Below, one piece after another: positions 5,861 to 12,824 of a stretch of DNA of 14,119 bases. Numbering within the stretch: the first letter of the stretch is position 1; the number at the start of each line of letters is the position of its first letter. Source of the DNA: a bacterium (GTDB taxonomy: Bacteria > T1Sed10-126); assembly GCA_003557545.1 (NCBI GenBank), contig PWOD01000054.1, positions 1 to 14,119 on the forward strand, in the 5' to 3' direction. Position numbers and translations under genes: made by a program. The notes beneath the pieces were generated by a model. That model saw only the letters and a program-made list of their open reading frames with translations, was not told the origin of the DNA and searched no databases.

Positions 5861-7393
5861 TTAATATTTATAGTTGTCCTCAGAAAACTCTCGATACTGC
5901 AGCGCCTCCGCCACATGAGTCTCGGTTACCCGCCGATCCCCCTCAATATCAGCCAGAGTTCTACCAACCTTCTGCAGCCGGTGGACCGTGCGGGCACTGT
6001 GTCCTAAATCATCCACCGCAGTCCGCAACAATGCATGGGCAGCCTCCGTTAACTGGCAATATTTTTCTAAACGGTTGGCCGGAAGGTCGGCGTTCAATGA
6101 AAAGTTTTCATCCCGATAACGCTGATTCTGCCGCTGGCGGGCAGCTATCACCTGGCGCCGCATCTGGCTGCTGGTTTTACTGCGTTTTTTATCCCGCAGC
6201 ATATCATAACGAACCGGACCGACAGAAAGATGTAGATCAATTCTGTCCAGCAGCGGACCGCTCAACTTATGAAGATAACGGTCGATCTGAGAAGGACTGC
6301 AGGTACAGTTTCGTTCAGGATGAGTAAGGTAACCACAGGGACAGGGGTTCATCGCCGCGATTAAAAAGAAATTTGCCGGAAAGGTATATGAACCTCGCGC
6401 GCGGGAAATTCGTACCTCACCATTCTCAATTGGCTGACGCATCATCTCCAGCACCGAACGGCTAAACTCCGGTAGTTCATCTAAAAACAGCACACCATTA
6501 TGAGCCAGGCTGGCCTCGCCGGGGCCGGGGACCTGACCGCCACCGATCAGCCCGGCTCCCGAAATAGAATGATGGGGAGCCCGGAAAGGCGGAACCTTGA
6601 TAATGGAGTTCTGATTTAACAGCTCACCGGCCACACTGTGAACAGCGGTTGTTTCCAGCGACTGCTGTTTAGAAAGTGGTGGAAGAATGCCTGGAATACG
6701 TTTGGCCAGCATTGATTTACCGGTACCCGGCGGACCGATCATCAACGCATTATGGCCGCCGGCCGCGGCGATTGACAGCGCCTTTTTGGCTGAACTCTGG
6801 CCCCGCACATCGACAAAATCAGGGACCACAGGAGCAGACTGATGCAGATCCTCCGCCGGCGGGGGCCGGGGTACATGACGGTCCTCGAGAACTGCCACAG
6901 CCACCCGAAGATGACTGCAAACAAGCGGTGTAATATCGACCGGTTCGGCCTCTTTATAATTTTCCGGCGGTAACAATATCTTGTCAAGCCCATGTTCGGC
7001 GGCGGCCAGAGCTAACGGCAGGACACCGGGTATCCCCCGGAGTTTACCGTCCAGGGCTATCTCACCCAGTAACAGGTAGTTTTCCAGCTGGAGGGGACTG
7101 ACCTCCAGCTGCCCGGAGGCCAGTAAAATTCCGACGGCGATTGGAAGATCATAGGTGGATCCCTGTTTAAGCTTATCAGCGGGCGAAAGATTAACGGTAA
7201 TTTTTTCACGGGGAAATTTAAACCCGGACTCCTTAATTGCCGGTTTGATCCGTTCCCGACTCTCACGCACCGCCTGGTCGGGCAGGCCGACGATATGAAC
7301 GCCGGGAAGCCCCTCGCCCAGGTGAATCTCAGCGGTAACTATTTCACCTTTAATCCCATCAACGAGACCGGAATAAACCCTGGCCAGACTCAT
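5861..7393 (-). CDS. comM: ComM/YifB family Mg-chelatase-like AAA+ ATPase
   Basis: 510 residues, full length. The N-terminal Lon-S5-like ChlI domain (about 1-170) contains GLPGVHIVGLPDQAVRESRER and VNLSPADKLKQGS. The AAA+ domain has Walker A GPPGTGKS (220-227) and Walker B VLFLDELPEF (301-310). A CPCG and CTC cysteine set (Cys351, Cys353, Cys363, Cys365) and PLLDRIDLHL follow, then a C-terminal helical domain with GHSARTVHRLQKVGRTLAD. In Vibrio and Haemophilus, ComM is a hexameric helicase that promotes branch migration during integration of transformed DNA. It starts in ATGA overlap with the stop of yraN and has no ribosome binding site of its own, so it relies on translational coupling. Presence with yraN and ruvC suggests a recombination role. 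Confidence 0.96.
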   Translation of the reverse strand: MSLARVYSGLVDGIKGEIVTAEIHLGEGLPGVHIVGLPDQAVRESRERIKPAIKESGFKFPREKITVNLSPADKLKQGSTYDLPIAVGILLASGQLEVSPLQLENYLLLGEIALDGKLRGIPGVLPLALAAAEHGLDKILLPPENYKEAEPVDITPLVCSHLRVAVAVLEDRHVPRPPPAEDLHQSAPVVPDFVDVRGQSSAKKALSIAAAGGHNALMIGPPGTGKSMLAKRIPGILPPLSKQQSLETTAVHSVAGELLNQNSIIKVPPFRAPHHSISGAGLIGGGQVPGPGEASLAHNGVLFLDELPEFSRSVLEMMRQPIENGEVRISRARGSYTFPANFFLIAAMNPCPCGYLTHPERNCTCSPSQIDRYLHKLSGPLLDRIDLHLSVGPVRYDMLRDKKRSKTSSQMRRQVIAARQRQNQRYRDENFSLNADLPANRLEKYCQLTEAAHALLRTAVDDLGHSARTVHRLQKVGRTLADIEGDRRVTETHVAEALQYREFSEDNYKY

Positions 7394-7749
7394 TCTAATG
7401 CGGTGAAAGCATTAACAATATGACGAATTTTTGTTTCAGGAAAATCAACTTCAATAGCTATCACATCAAATCGACAATGATTAAAATCACGGTTCCTCAG
7501 TTCAGCCCGGGCCAACCGCCGGAGATGATCCCGTTTTTCCCGGGTAACCGCCAGTTCGGGCGGGCCATAGATGGAGCTACTGCGGGTTTTTACCTCAACA
7601 AAGATTAGCTGATCCTGCTCCGACGCCAGAATATCACATTCTCCCAGCGAAGACTGGAGATTTCTCGCGATGATGGTCAGCCCCTTTTCCTGTAGAAAAT
7701 TGACCGCCAGATCTTCACCCCAGGAACCCAGCCCGCTGCTGCCGGCCAT
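7390..7749 (-). CDS. yraN: YraN (UPF0102) family nuclease-fold protein
   Basis: 119 residues, the usual size. It has the restriction-endonuclease-like core: Glu12 in WGEDLAVNFL, GECDILA (36-42, with Glu37 and Asp39) and FVEVKTRS (50-57, with Glu52 and Lys54), the E-D-ExK pattern. The family is widespread but its biochemical role is not firmly established; the fold suggests a DNA or RNA nuclease. ATG at 7749 has only a weak GATGAG at 5 bases, and it starts 25 bases after the MEMO1-like gene. It overlaps comM by 4 bases, a pairing that supports a link with DNA uptake or recombination (inference). Confidence 0.93.
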   Translation of the reverse strand: MAGSSGLGSWGEDLAVNFLQEKGLTIIARNLQSSLGECDILASEQDQLIFVEVKTRSSSIYGPPELAVTREKRDHLRRLARAELRNRDFNHCRFDVIAIEVDFPETKIRHIVNAFTALE

Positions 7750-7774
7750 TTCAACTCATCAGCTTCATTGGCTA

Positions 7775-8545
7775 TCAGGTAAAAACCAGGCTGGCATAAC
7801 CAACCCCCGGCTGATCATCACCGGTAACTTCCGTGCTTGTCCGATAATCCAGGAGTTCTGCCTGACTGACACCGAGAGTTTGCATGGCGACCATAATAGG
7901 TCCATATCCACAGACCGAACCGGCGATTGACCGCCGGTAAAAAGTTTCAACATCCATCTCCAGTACAGGCTGATAGATCTGTTTATCATTTTCCCTGAGC
8001 TGGGCCTCTGGTTGATAATGATTTAAATCAGAACTGGCGATCAGGCCTACCCGGCGGCCGGTTTGTTCGACCGCCTGTTGAAGATCAGCAGCCAGCTGTC
8101 GAGCAGTATCCGGAGTCAGATGGCCAACTGTCAGGGGAACTATTTTAAATTGATTAAACCGATATTGAAGAAACGGTAGTTGAACCTCGACGGAATGTTC
8201 ACGGGAATGGGCGCGCTCATTCCGAACAACCCCCTCAAACAGCTGAATCAGCTGGCGGTCAACCTCCACCTCCCCCAGTGGTGTCTGCCAGTTTTCTGTA
8301 GAGACCGCCGGGAACTCAGGAGTATGGTAATGGCCAGGACCAATAATTATATAGGTTTCAGCCGGTTGAAGTGCAGTATAGGAATAGGCGGCGCAGAGAC
8401 CGGAAAAGGGATAACCGGCATGGGGGGCAACAACAACTCGACCGGTGGTAGTGGCCTCGGCAGAGGCGAAATACTGTTTTAACACAGCAATCAACTCGCT
8501 GCGTTTTTCAGGATAAAAACGCCCGGAAACAGCCGGTTGCCGCAT
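7775..8545 (-). CDS. amrB: AmmeMemoRadiSam system protein B (MEMO1-like)
   Basis: 256 residues, full length for MEMO1-type proteins, a fold related to non-haem iron dioxygenases (LigB-like). It starts directly at the family N-terminus RQPAVSGRFYP. Candidate metal-site residues are kept: His42 in PHAGYPFSG, His72/His74 in GPGHYH, His117 in REHSVEVQLPF, His176 in SSDLNHY and Cys212 in VCGYGP. In bacteria this protein is often encoded with AMMECR1 and a radical SAM protein; neither is in this window, so the other members may lie elsewhere. The enzymatic role is unknown. ATG at 8545 has GGAG at 10 bases. It is the first gene of a long co-directional run and has its own promoter. Confidence 0.93.
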   Translation of the reverse strand: MRQPAVSGRFYPEKRSELIAVLKQYFASAEATTTGRVVVAPHAGYPFSGLCAAYSYTALQPAETYIIIGPGHYHTPEFPAVSTENWQTPLGEVEVDRQLIQLFEGVVRNERAHSREHSVEVQLPFLQYRFNQFKIVPLTVGHLTPDTARQLAADLQQAVEQTGRRVGLIASSDLNHYQPEAQLRENDKQIYQPVLEMDVETFYRRSIAGSVCGYGPIMVAMQTLGVSQAELLDYRTSTEVTGDDQPGVGYASLVFT

Positions 8546-8590
8546 AGCTATATCACTCCGGTTTAGTTAACTACTGAAGCTAATTATAAC

Positions 8591-8640
8591 CCAACCAGTA
8601 CAACTGCTATTTAACCGCAGACTGACACGCAACTGGTTGG
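8591..8640 (-). repeat. 9-base perfect inverted repeat in the leader of the MEMO1-like gene
   Basis: CCAACCAGT (8591-8599) and ACTGGTTGG (8632-8640) are exact reverse complements separated by 32 bases. They lie between the predicted transcription start (about 8643) and the gene start at 8545, so they would form a stem at the very 5' end of the mRNA or act as paired protein sites. There is no T-run after the stem. Confidence 0.45.
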
Positions 8641-8649
8641 CACAACTAT

Positions 8650-8678
8650 ATAATGAGCTGAAATCTATTATCTGTCAA
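8650..8678 (-). promoter_or_regulatory. Promoter for the MEMO1-yraN-comM operon
   Basis: On the minus strand, a perfect TTGACA (8678-8673) is followed by 17 bases and CATTAT (8655-8650, 4 of 6; overlapping TATATA nearby). It lies 17 bases past the stop of the D-amino-acid deacylase gene. A second perfect TATAAT (8588-8583) nearer the gene lacks a good -35. Confidence 0.55.
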
Positions 8679-8694
8679 CAAAACAGTGGGGAGA

Positions 8695-10317
8695 TCAACT
8701 TTTCAATAGGAGTTGTCCGGAGAACTGCCGGGTCAAAGAGGAATTTTCAAGCACCGGCTGGCCATTCACCAGAACGGTGTTAACTCCCACAGACAGCTGA
8801 TGAGGGTTTTCATAACTGGCCCGATCGGCCAGCTCCGCCAGAGAAAAAATCACCAGGTCAGCCCGTTTACCGGGAACAATAGTTCCCCGATCTTTCAAAC
8901 CTAGCTGACGCGCCGGCAAAGCTGTAATCCGGCGAATTGCTTCCTCCAGTAATAGCAGCTTTTTCTGTTTGACATAACGGTCTATAAAACGGGGGAAAGT
9001 TCCATAATACCGGGGATGCGGGGCGGTCTCCAGCCAGTGCCCCTCGGGAGCAATGGACAGACCATCCGAACCGACAGCGGCGATCTCCATGCGATAAAGA
9101 TATTCAACATCGGCCTCCGACATATACTCATAGAGACCGATAATCTCGCCCTGTTCCTCGATGATCAGATCAAAGAAACAGTCCCAGGGTGATTGATCCC
9201 GCGAGGCGGCTATCGCCTGTAAGGTTTTCCCAACCAGGCAGCGGTTAGCTGAAGTTTTAACAGCACCAATTCTGATTCCCCGGGGAGTCAGAACCCCGGG
9301 TCCCGGGTAACCGGGCCAATCCGGATCGCCGCCAAGCAGTGCTTCCCGTAACCGGCGACGAACAGATGGTCGGGCCAGCATACGTCCCATCTCCGCCCTA
9401 CCCCGTTCTCTAACCCAGCGTGGGAGCAAAGAACTCAAATAGGTGCTACCTACGAGGTAGGGATAAAGATCATAGGCCAGCTCTAATCCCTGTTGACGCT
9501 GCCGGTAGATCCGTGCAACTGCTTCTTTTACCAGTCCCCAATTGGGCTGACCGGAAGCTTTGAGATGGGATATTTCAGTCCTGACTCCTGATTTTTTAAC
9601 AATTTCAAAGGTCTCTTCCAGGGCTTCCAACAACCTGTAACCTTCATTCCTAATATGAGTCGCATATAATCCATCATGTTCAGCCACTACCCGGCAGATT
9701 TCAATCAATTCATCCGGGCTGGCATAACAGCAGGGAATATAGACAAGACCGGTCGAGATTCCCCAGAGTCCCCGGGTCATATAGCTATCAACCAGCTGTT
9801 TAGCAGTTTGCAGTTGATCAACAGTTAACTTTCCCCGCTCAAATCCTTTGACCCGGGCCCGGATCGCTCCATAGCCAATAAGCGGACAAACGTTAACTTT
9901 CAGCCGGGCTTCGCCGAGCCGGTCAAGATACTGCTGAAAGTTACTCCACGACCAATCGACAGCCGCTGACAGATAGGAAAAACTGCGTTTGAGTTCGGAT
10001 TTATTGTCAGGACTAAAGGGGGCAACGGCCATTGAGCAGTTGCCGGTAACCTCAGTAGTAACCCCCTGATAAAGTTTGCTCAGGGCACGTCCGTCTTCCA
10101 GTAGACTTAAATCTGAATGGGAATGGATGTCGATAAATCCCGGAGCGACAATCTGCCCGCCGGCATCAATCTGACGGGCCTTCTCCCAGGATAACCCCCC
10201 GCCTCGTTTAATTTCCTTAATTATTCCATTATCAACGAGCAGATCAGCTTTATACGGGGCAGATTTTGTCCCATCAACGATGGTGCCATTTTTGATAATA
10301 AGTTGTAAATCAGCCAA
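8695..10317 (-). CDS. N-acyl-D-amino-acid deacylase (D-aminoacylase family amidohydrolase)
   Basis: 540 residues, amidohydrolase superfamily. It cleaves N-acyl-D-amino acids (or N-acyl-D-glutamate or related compounds) into acid and free D-amino acid. Seen: KNGTIVDG and GFIDIHSHSD with His65 and His67 (metal HxH), GNCSMAVAP with Cys94, ATHIRNEG with His221, EISHLKASG with His251, and VGSDGLSIAPEGHW with catalytic Asp418, then PHPRYYGTFPR and GTIVPGKRADLVIF. Cys, His, His and Asp match the ligands described for Alcaligenes D-aminoacylase (Cys96, His220, His250, Asp366). The start is TTG at 10317: an in-frame TGA lies 9 bases upstream and no other start precedes the KNGTIVDG strand. The ribosome binding site is only GGTGA. 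It follows the deacetylase gene by 27 bases, so both likely share a transcript. No signal peptide, so cytoplasmic. Confidence 0.94.
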   Translation of the reverse strand: MADLQLIIKNGTIVDGTKSAPYKADLLVDNGIIKEIKRGGGLSWEKARQIDAGGQIVAPGFIDIHSHSDLSLLEDGRALSKLYQGVTTEVTGNCSMAVAPFSPDNKSELKRSFSYLSAAVDWSWSNFQQYLDRLGEARLKVNVCPLIGYGAIRARVKGFERGKLTVDQLQTAKQLVDSYMTRGLWGISTGLVYIPCCYASPDELIEICRVVAEHDGLYATHIRNEGYRLLEALEETFEIVKKSGVRTEISHLKASGQPNWGLVKEAVARIYRQRQQGLELAYDLYPYLVGSTYLSSLLPRWVRERGRAEMGRMLARPSVRRRLREALLGGDPDWPGYPGPGVLTPRGIRIGAVKTSANRCLVGKTLQAIAASRDQSPWDCFFDLIIEEQGEIIGLYEYMSEADVEYLYRMEIAAVGSDGLSIAPEGHWLETAPHPRYYGTFPRFIDRYVKQKKLLLLEEAIRRITALPARQLGLKDRGTIVPGKRADLVIFSLAELADRASYENPHQLSVGVNTVLVNGQPVLENSSLTRQFSGQLLLKS

Positions 10318-10344
10318 ACCAGTTCACCGGACCCAAAATTTTCA

Positions 10345-11049
10345 TCAATTTGTTAATTTATCAAGATAATCTAACAGGCGGCCAAACTCAAACTGCCGCT
10401 GGCGGAGCTCAGGCAGGGCACGGCGTAGACCGGAAGCGATGGGTGTTGCAGGCAGATGCATATGGAGCAAAATGATATCCCCGGGACGGGCAGTAAGCAG
10501 CTGTTCAACGATTACAGTTTCAGAGGCTGTACCGCCAAAATCCGGTGTAACGGTGAAGTTAACCGGTATCAGATCCTGTTGATAGACAATAGCTACTCCA
10601 GTATCATCATAATAACCGGTACCGGCCCGAAAAAATTCTGGCTCAGCTCCGGTCAGCCGGGTGATCAGCTGCTGATTTTTAACAACCTCCTGGCGAGCTT
10701 CTTCCGGCGAACCGGTCCCCCGAATTCCATAAACCACCGGCGCGTCAACCGTCAACGGACGGTGATGATAGCCATGATTTCCCAGGGTAAAAAGCGGATT
10801 TTCAGACAGCTGTTTGGCCAGTTGAGGATTACTTTTCAACCAGTTACCACTGACAAAAATAACCGCTGGAATCCGCTGTTTTTCCAGCAACTCAAGCAGT
10901 TCAGAATCATAACCATCAACACAGGCATCGAGGGTTAAAAACAGCTTGTTCTGATCAACCCCGACACGATTTTTTACCAACTGTGCCTCAACTGAAACCG
11001 GCACCCATAAAAATGCACCGGCAATTAAAAGAATAAATAAATTTTTCAT
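10345..11049 (-). CDS. Secreted polysaccharide deacetylase (NodB-like)
   Basis: 234 residues with a clear signal peptide (Lys2, hydrophobic core 4-18, probable cleavage after VEA at residue 22), so it acts outside the membrane. NodB-domain motifs: TLDACVDGYD (39-48) in place of TFDD, GNHGYHH (His-x3-His metal motif), FFRAGTGYYDD (the RxPxG equivalent) and LLHMHL (final His motif). The first Asp of motif 1 is kept, but the usual second, metal-binding Asp is Ala; some deacetylase subfamilies have TFDAC- or TLDAC-type variants. Substrate could be peptidoglycan or an exopolysaccharide; the sequence does not decide. ATG at 11049 has AGGAG 6 bases upstream. It is followed by the D-aminoacylase gene, which fits handling of cell-wall-derived compounds (inference). 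Confidence 0.9.
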   Translation of the reverse strand: MKNLFILLIAGAFLWVPVSVEAQLVKNRVGVDQNKLFLTLDACVDGYDSELLELLEKQRIPAVIFVSGNWLKSNPQLAKQLSENPLFTLGNHGYHHRPLTVDAPVVYGIRGTGSPEEARQEVVKNQQLITRLTGAEPEFFRAGTGYYDDTGVAIVYQQDLIPVNFTVTPDFGGTASETVIVEQLLTARPGDIILLHMHLPATPIASGLRRALPELRQRQFEFGRLLDYLDKLTN

Positions 11050-11076
11050 AAACTCTCCTGTGAATAAAATCTCCTG

Positions 11077-11085
11077 AGTTTACCA
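11077..11085 (-). promoter_or_regulatory. Possible extended -10 promoter for the deacetylase operon
   Basis: TGGTAAACT on the minus strand is an extended -10 (TGn followed by TAAACT, 4 of 6), with CGGTCA as a poor -35 at 17 bases. It lies in the 103-base gap between the terminator candidate of the surface-repeat gene and the deacetylase start. Confidence 0.25.
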
Positions 11086-11111
11086 TGTAAATAGCAACCT
11101 GACCGAGTTCC

Positions 11112-11137
11112 AAAAACTGACTTAAAAAAATAATCAG
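11112..11137 (-). terminator. Probable terminator after the surface-repeat gene
   Basis: On the minus strand, CTGATTA pairs with TAA-TCAG (one bulged G) across a T-rich loop and is followed by five T. It lies 15 bases after the stop codon. The stem is AT-rich and modest. Confidence 0.42.
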
Positions 11138-11152
11138 GTGACAAACCGAGTA

Positions 11153-11998
11153 TTAGAACTCCCAGTTTAACAACGGAGTGGCCCGGAAAGGACCGCTGCG
11201 CAGACCTCGCCTTTCCGGCTTAAAATTAACGTTTAGCAACCCCAATTGTAAACCATAAAGATTGTCGGTTAAATTGATCAACCCGATCTGCAAACCTCGT
11301 AAATTTTTCGTCCGATTAATTAACCCCAGCTGCAACCCGCTCAACTGCTGTAAGTTTTGATTGTAAAAACCCGCCATCTGCAACCCCCGATGATAACTGT
11401 CAGACAGAGAAACAATCCCCGAAAGCTGGATCCCGGCAACATCTCCAGCGATCTTTCCGCCTAACAGTCCCAGTTGTAGCCCCTGGAGATTCCGGCCGAT
11501 CATGCCGGAAAAATAATTACTCTGAATACCACTTAAAGAACCATCAACGGCGGTACCTCCGGCCAGCTGTATTCCCCGATAATCACCGGCGGTGGTGACA
11601 ACCGCCCCACTTTGCAACCCGGTAAAATTATTTCCCACCACGCCGATTCCACCAAACTGAAAACCGTGGTAATTTTCCCCGGTTAGACTGATCAGACCGA
11701 GTTGAATTCCCCGACCATCTTGCTCCACCCTGTGATAAGAAAGCGGTCCCAGGTCGATCCCCGACAGCTGCCGGTGTGAGATTCGATAAAATGACAACCT
11801 GAGTCCCCAAATCGAGGTGGAGGAGCCGGGCCACTGATAATTTTCCGTGATTCCAACGCCCAGCGGTGAAACCGAACGGCCCGAAACCGGGGAAAAAACA
11901 GCCAAACTGACAAGGCCAAGCTGCACCAGCAGACAGAGAATCAGTACCCGGCTGAACCGGTTGTTGGCTAAACAAAAAAGATGGAGTTTTAAAACCAT
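11153..11998 (-). CDS. Secreted LA_2272-type surface-repeat protein
   Basis: 281 residues from ATG at 11998, which has GGGAG (12011-12007) 8 bases upstream; an in-frame TTG at 12013 lies before the binding site and was rejected. A hydrophobic segment at about 19-36 after a basic stretch looks like a signal peptide. Residues 80-257 consist of about 12 repeats of 14-18 residues with the core G-[ILF]-Q-[LSFM]-G-[LI], for example GLQLGLINRTKNLR, GLQIGLINLTDNLY and GLQLGLLNVN. The repeats are regular near the C-terminus and more degenerate toward the N-terminus. Such patterns suggest a beta-solenoid or strand-turn surface structure; the LA_2272 group is my family guess. It ends in NWEF, a terminal Phe as seen in outer-membrane barrels. 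No catalytic residues seen. Flanked by a promoter and a terminator candidate, so likely single-gene. Confidence 0.82.
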   Translation of the reverse strand: MVLKLHLFCLANNRFSRVLILCLLVQLGLVSLAVFSPVSGRSVSPLGVGITENYQWPGSSTSIWGLRLSFYRISHRQLSGIDLGPLSYHRVEQDGRGIQLGLISLTGENYHGFQFGGIGVVGNNFTGLQSGAVVTTAGDYRGIQLAGGTAVDGSLSGIQSNYFSGMIGRNLQGLQLGLLGGKIAGDVAGIQLSGIVSLSDSYHRGLQMAGFYNQNLQQLSGLQLGLINRTKNLRGLQIGLINLTDNLYGLQLGLLNVNFKPERRGLRSGPFRATPLLNWEF

Positions 11999-12055
11999 AG
12001 AAATTTCTCCCAAAATATTGAGATTCCAGCCGGTTCGCCTGCCCCCAACAACAAA

Positions 12056-12085
12056 AGTTTAAGACAGATAAACTGACAGAATCAA
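12056..12085 (-). promoter_or_regulatory. Possible promoter for the surface-repeat gene
   Basis: On the minus strand, TTGATT (12085-12080), 18 bases, then TAAACT (12061-12056). An 8-base direct repeat AACTGACA (plus-strand reading) occurs at 12071-12078, inside the spacer, and again at 12110-12117 upstream, and could be a regulator site. An extended -10 TGGTAAAAT a little further upstream is an alternative. Confidence 0.35.
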
Positions 12086-12167
12086 TCGCTTAATTTTACC
12101 ACAATATATAACTGACAAAACCATCCTCGATTAACAGTTTAACAAACCGCTGAAAATCCCAAGGCAC

Positions 12168-12192
12168 CCGGTTAAGCGTGGAAACTAACCGG
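12168..12192 (-). terminator. Possible hairpin terminator at the end of the DUF6884-like gene
   Basis: CCGGTTA (12168-12174) and TAACCGG (12186-12192) form a perfect 7-pair stem with an 11-base loop, overlapping the stop codon. The nearest T-run (TTTT) is several bases further on, so termination is uncertain. Confidence 0.33.
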
Positions 12193-12610
12193 TAGACTGA
12201 TCATCTCCGGACGGGGGATAAAATCTTTTCACCAGGGATACTCCGGCCTGCTGACAGATCAACTGAATTGCCCGGTGATAAGGCTGAAGCTGAGGATAGG
12301 TTGAAACTGAACGAGAATAAAATAGCACCCGGTCCGACTGCTGTTGCTGAAGAAAATCGACTGATCGGGGAATAATCTCTTCAACCCGATCAGCCGTTAA
12401 CAGCTGGTCATAATAGGCTATTTCCCGGCGCTGATCAATCAATCCAAATTTTCCCGAAAGAATCGCAAAATCACTCTGCGCTTGCCGGGCCAGCCGGGCC
12501 ACCTGATTAATTCGCTCGCTTTTGTAACGCTCAACCGCAGGAAGTAACCCCGGTGTGGTAAGCTTTTCTTTTGAACAATAGGTCACATAAAGTTCGGTTG
12601 ATAAAGACAT
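12185..12610 (-). CDS. DUF6884-like protein of unknown function
   Basis: 141 residues from ATG at 12610, which has AGGAG 8 bases upstream. An in-frame ATG at 12691 would add 27 residues that contain no family motif and would span both the likely promoter and this binding site, so the shorter start is preferred. The N-terminal YVTYCSKEKL (about residues 8-17), FAILSGKFGLID (about 48-59) and YYDQLL match the pattern CSKxK, then hhSxKaGL, then YD of DUF6884-type proteins. The function of that group is not known to me. The C-terminal half (LFYSRSVSTYPQLQPYHRAI) looks like a second strand-helix unit with a conserved-looking Tyr-His. No signal peptide, so cytoplasmic. It stands alone, divergent from the cupin gene. 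Confidence 0.72.
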   Translation of the reverse strand: MSLSTELYVTYCSKEKLTTPGLLPAVERYKSERINQVARLARQAQSDFAILSGKFGLIDQRREIAYYDQLLTADRVEEIIPRSVDFLQQQQSDRVLFYSRSVSTYPQLQPYHRAIQLICQQAGVSLVKRFYPPSGDDQSTG

Positions 12611-12676
12611 GTAAATCTCTCCTGGATAAGTTTTACAAACAACAGCCTCCTCCCCGACCTTGTGGTCTACCTGAAA

Positions 12677-12705
12677 ATTATATAATTCCAAAAGCTTTTT
12701 CTACA
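12677..12705 (-). promoter_or_regulatory. Possible promoter for the DUF6884-like gene
   Basis: A perfect TATAAT (12682-12677) inside the 12-base palindrome AATTATATAATT, with TGTAGA (12705-12700, 3 of 6) 17 bases upstream. It is about 67 bases before the chosen start. Confidence 0.35.
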
Positions 12706-12824
12706 GTAAGAGGTCGAATTATGTAAAAATTAACTAAACTTGATCTGGCTCAATCTCCCCGGTAGGTTAAGCTGTCAATTGTTTGATAGTTAACTTATCA
12801 TTCCAGAGGGTCAGGGTGGTTTTT

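Noticed and set aside
10456-10938. A 160-codon plus-strand open frame opposite the polysaccharide deacetylase
   Set aside because: Antisense to a gene with clear NodB motifs and a signal peptide; the protein looks random.
11999-12013. TTG at 12013 as start of the surface-repeat gene
   Set aside because: The GGGAG site overlaps this TTG and is correctly spaced for the ATG at 11998.
12611-12691. Upstream ATG at 12691 for the DUF6884-like gene
   Set aside because: The extra 27 codons run through the TATAAT and the AGGAG site of the internal ATG and lack family motifs.
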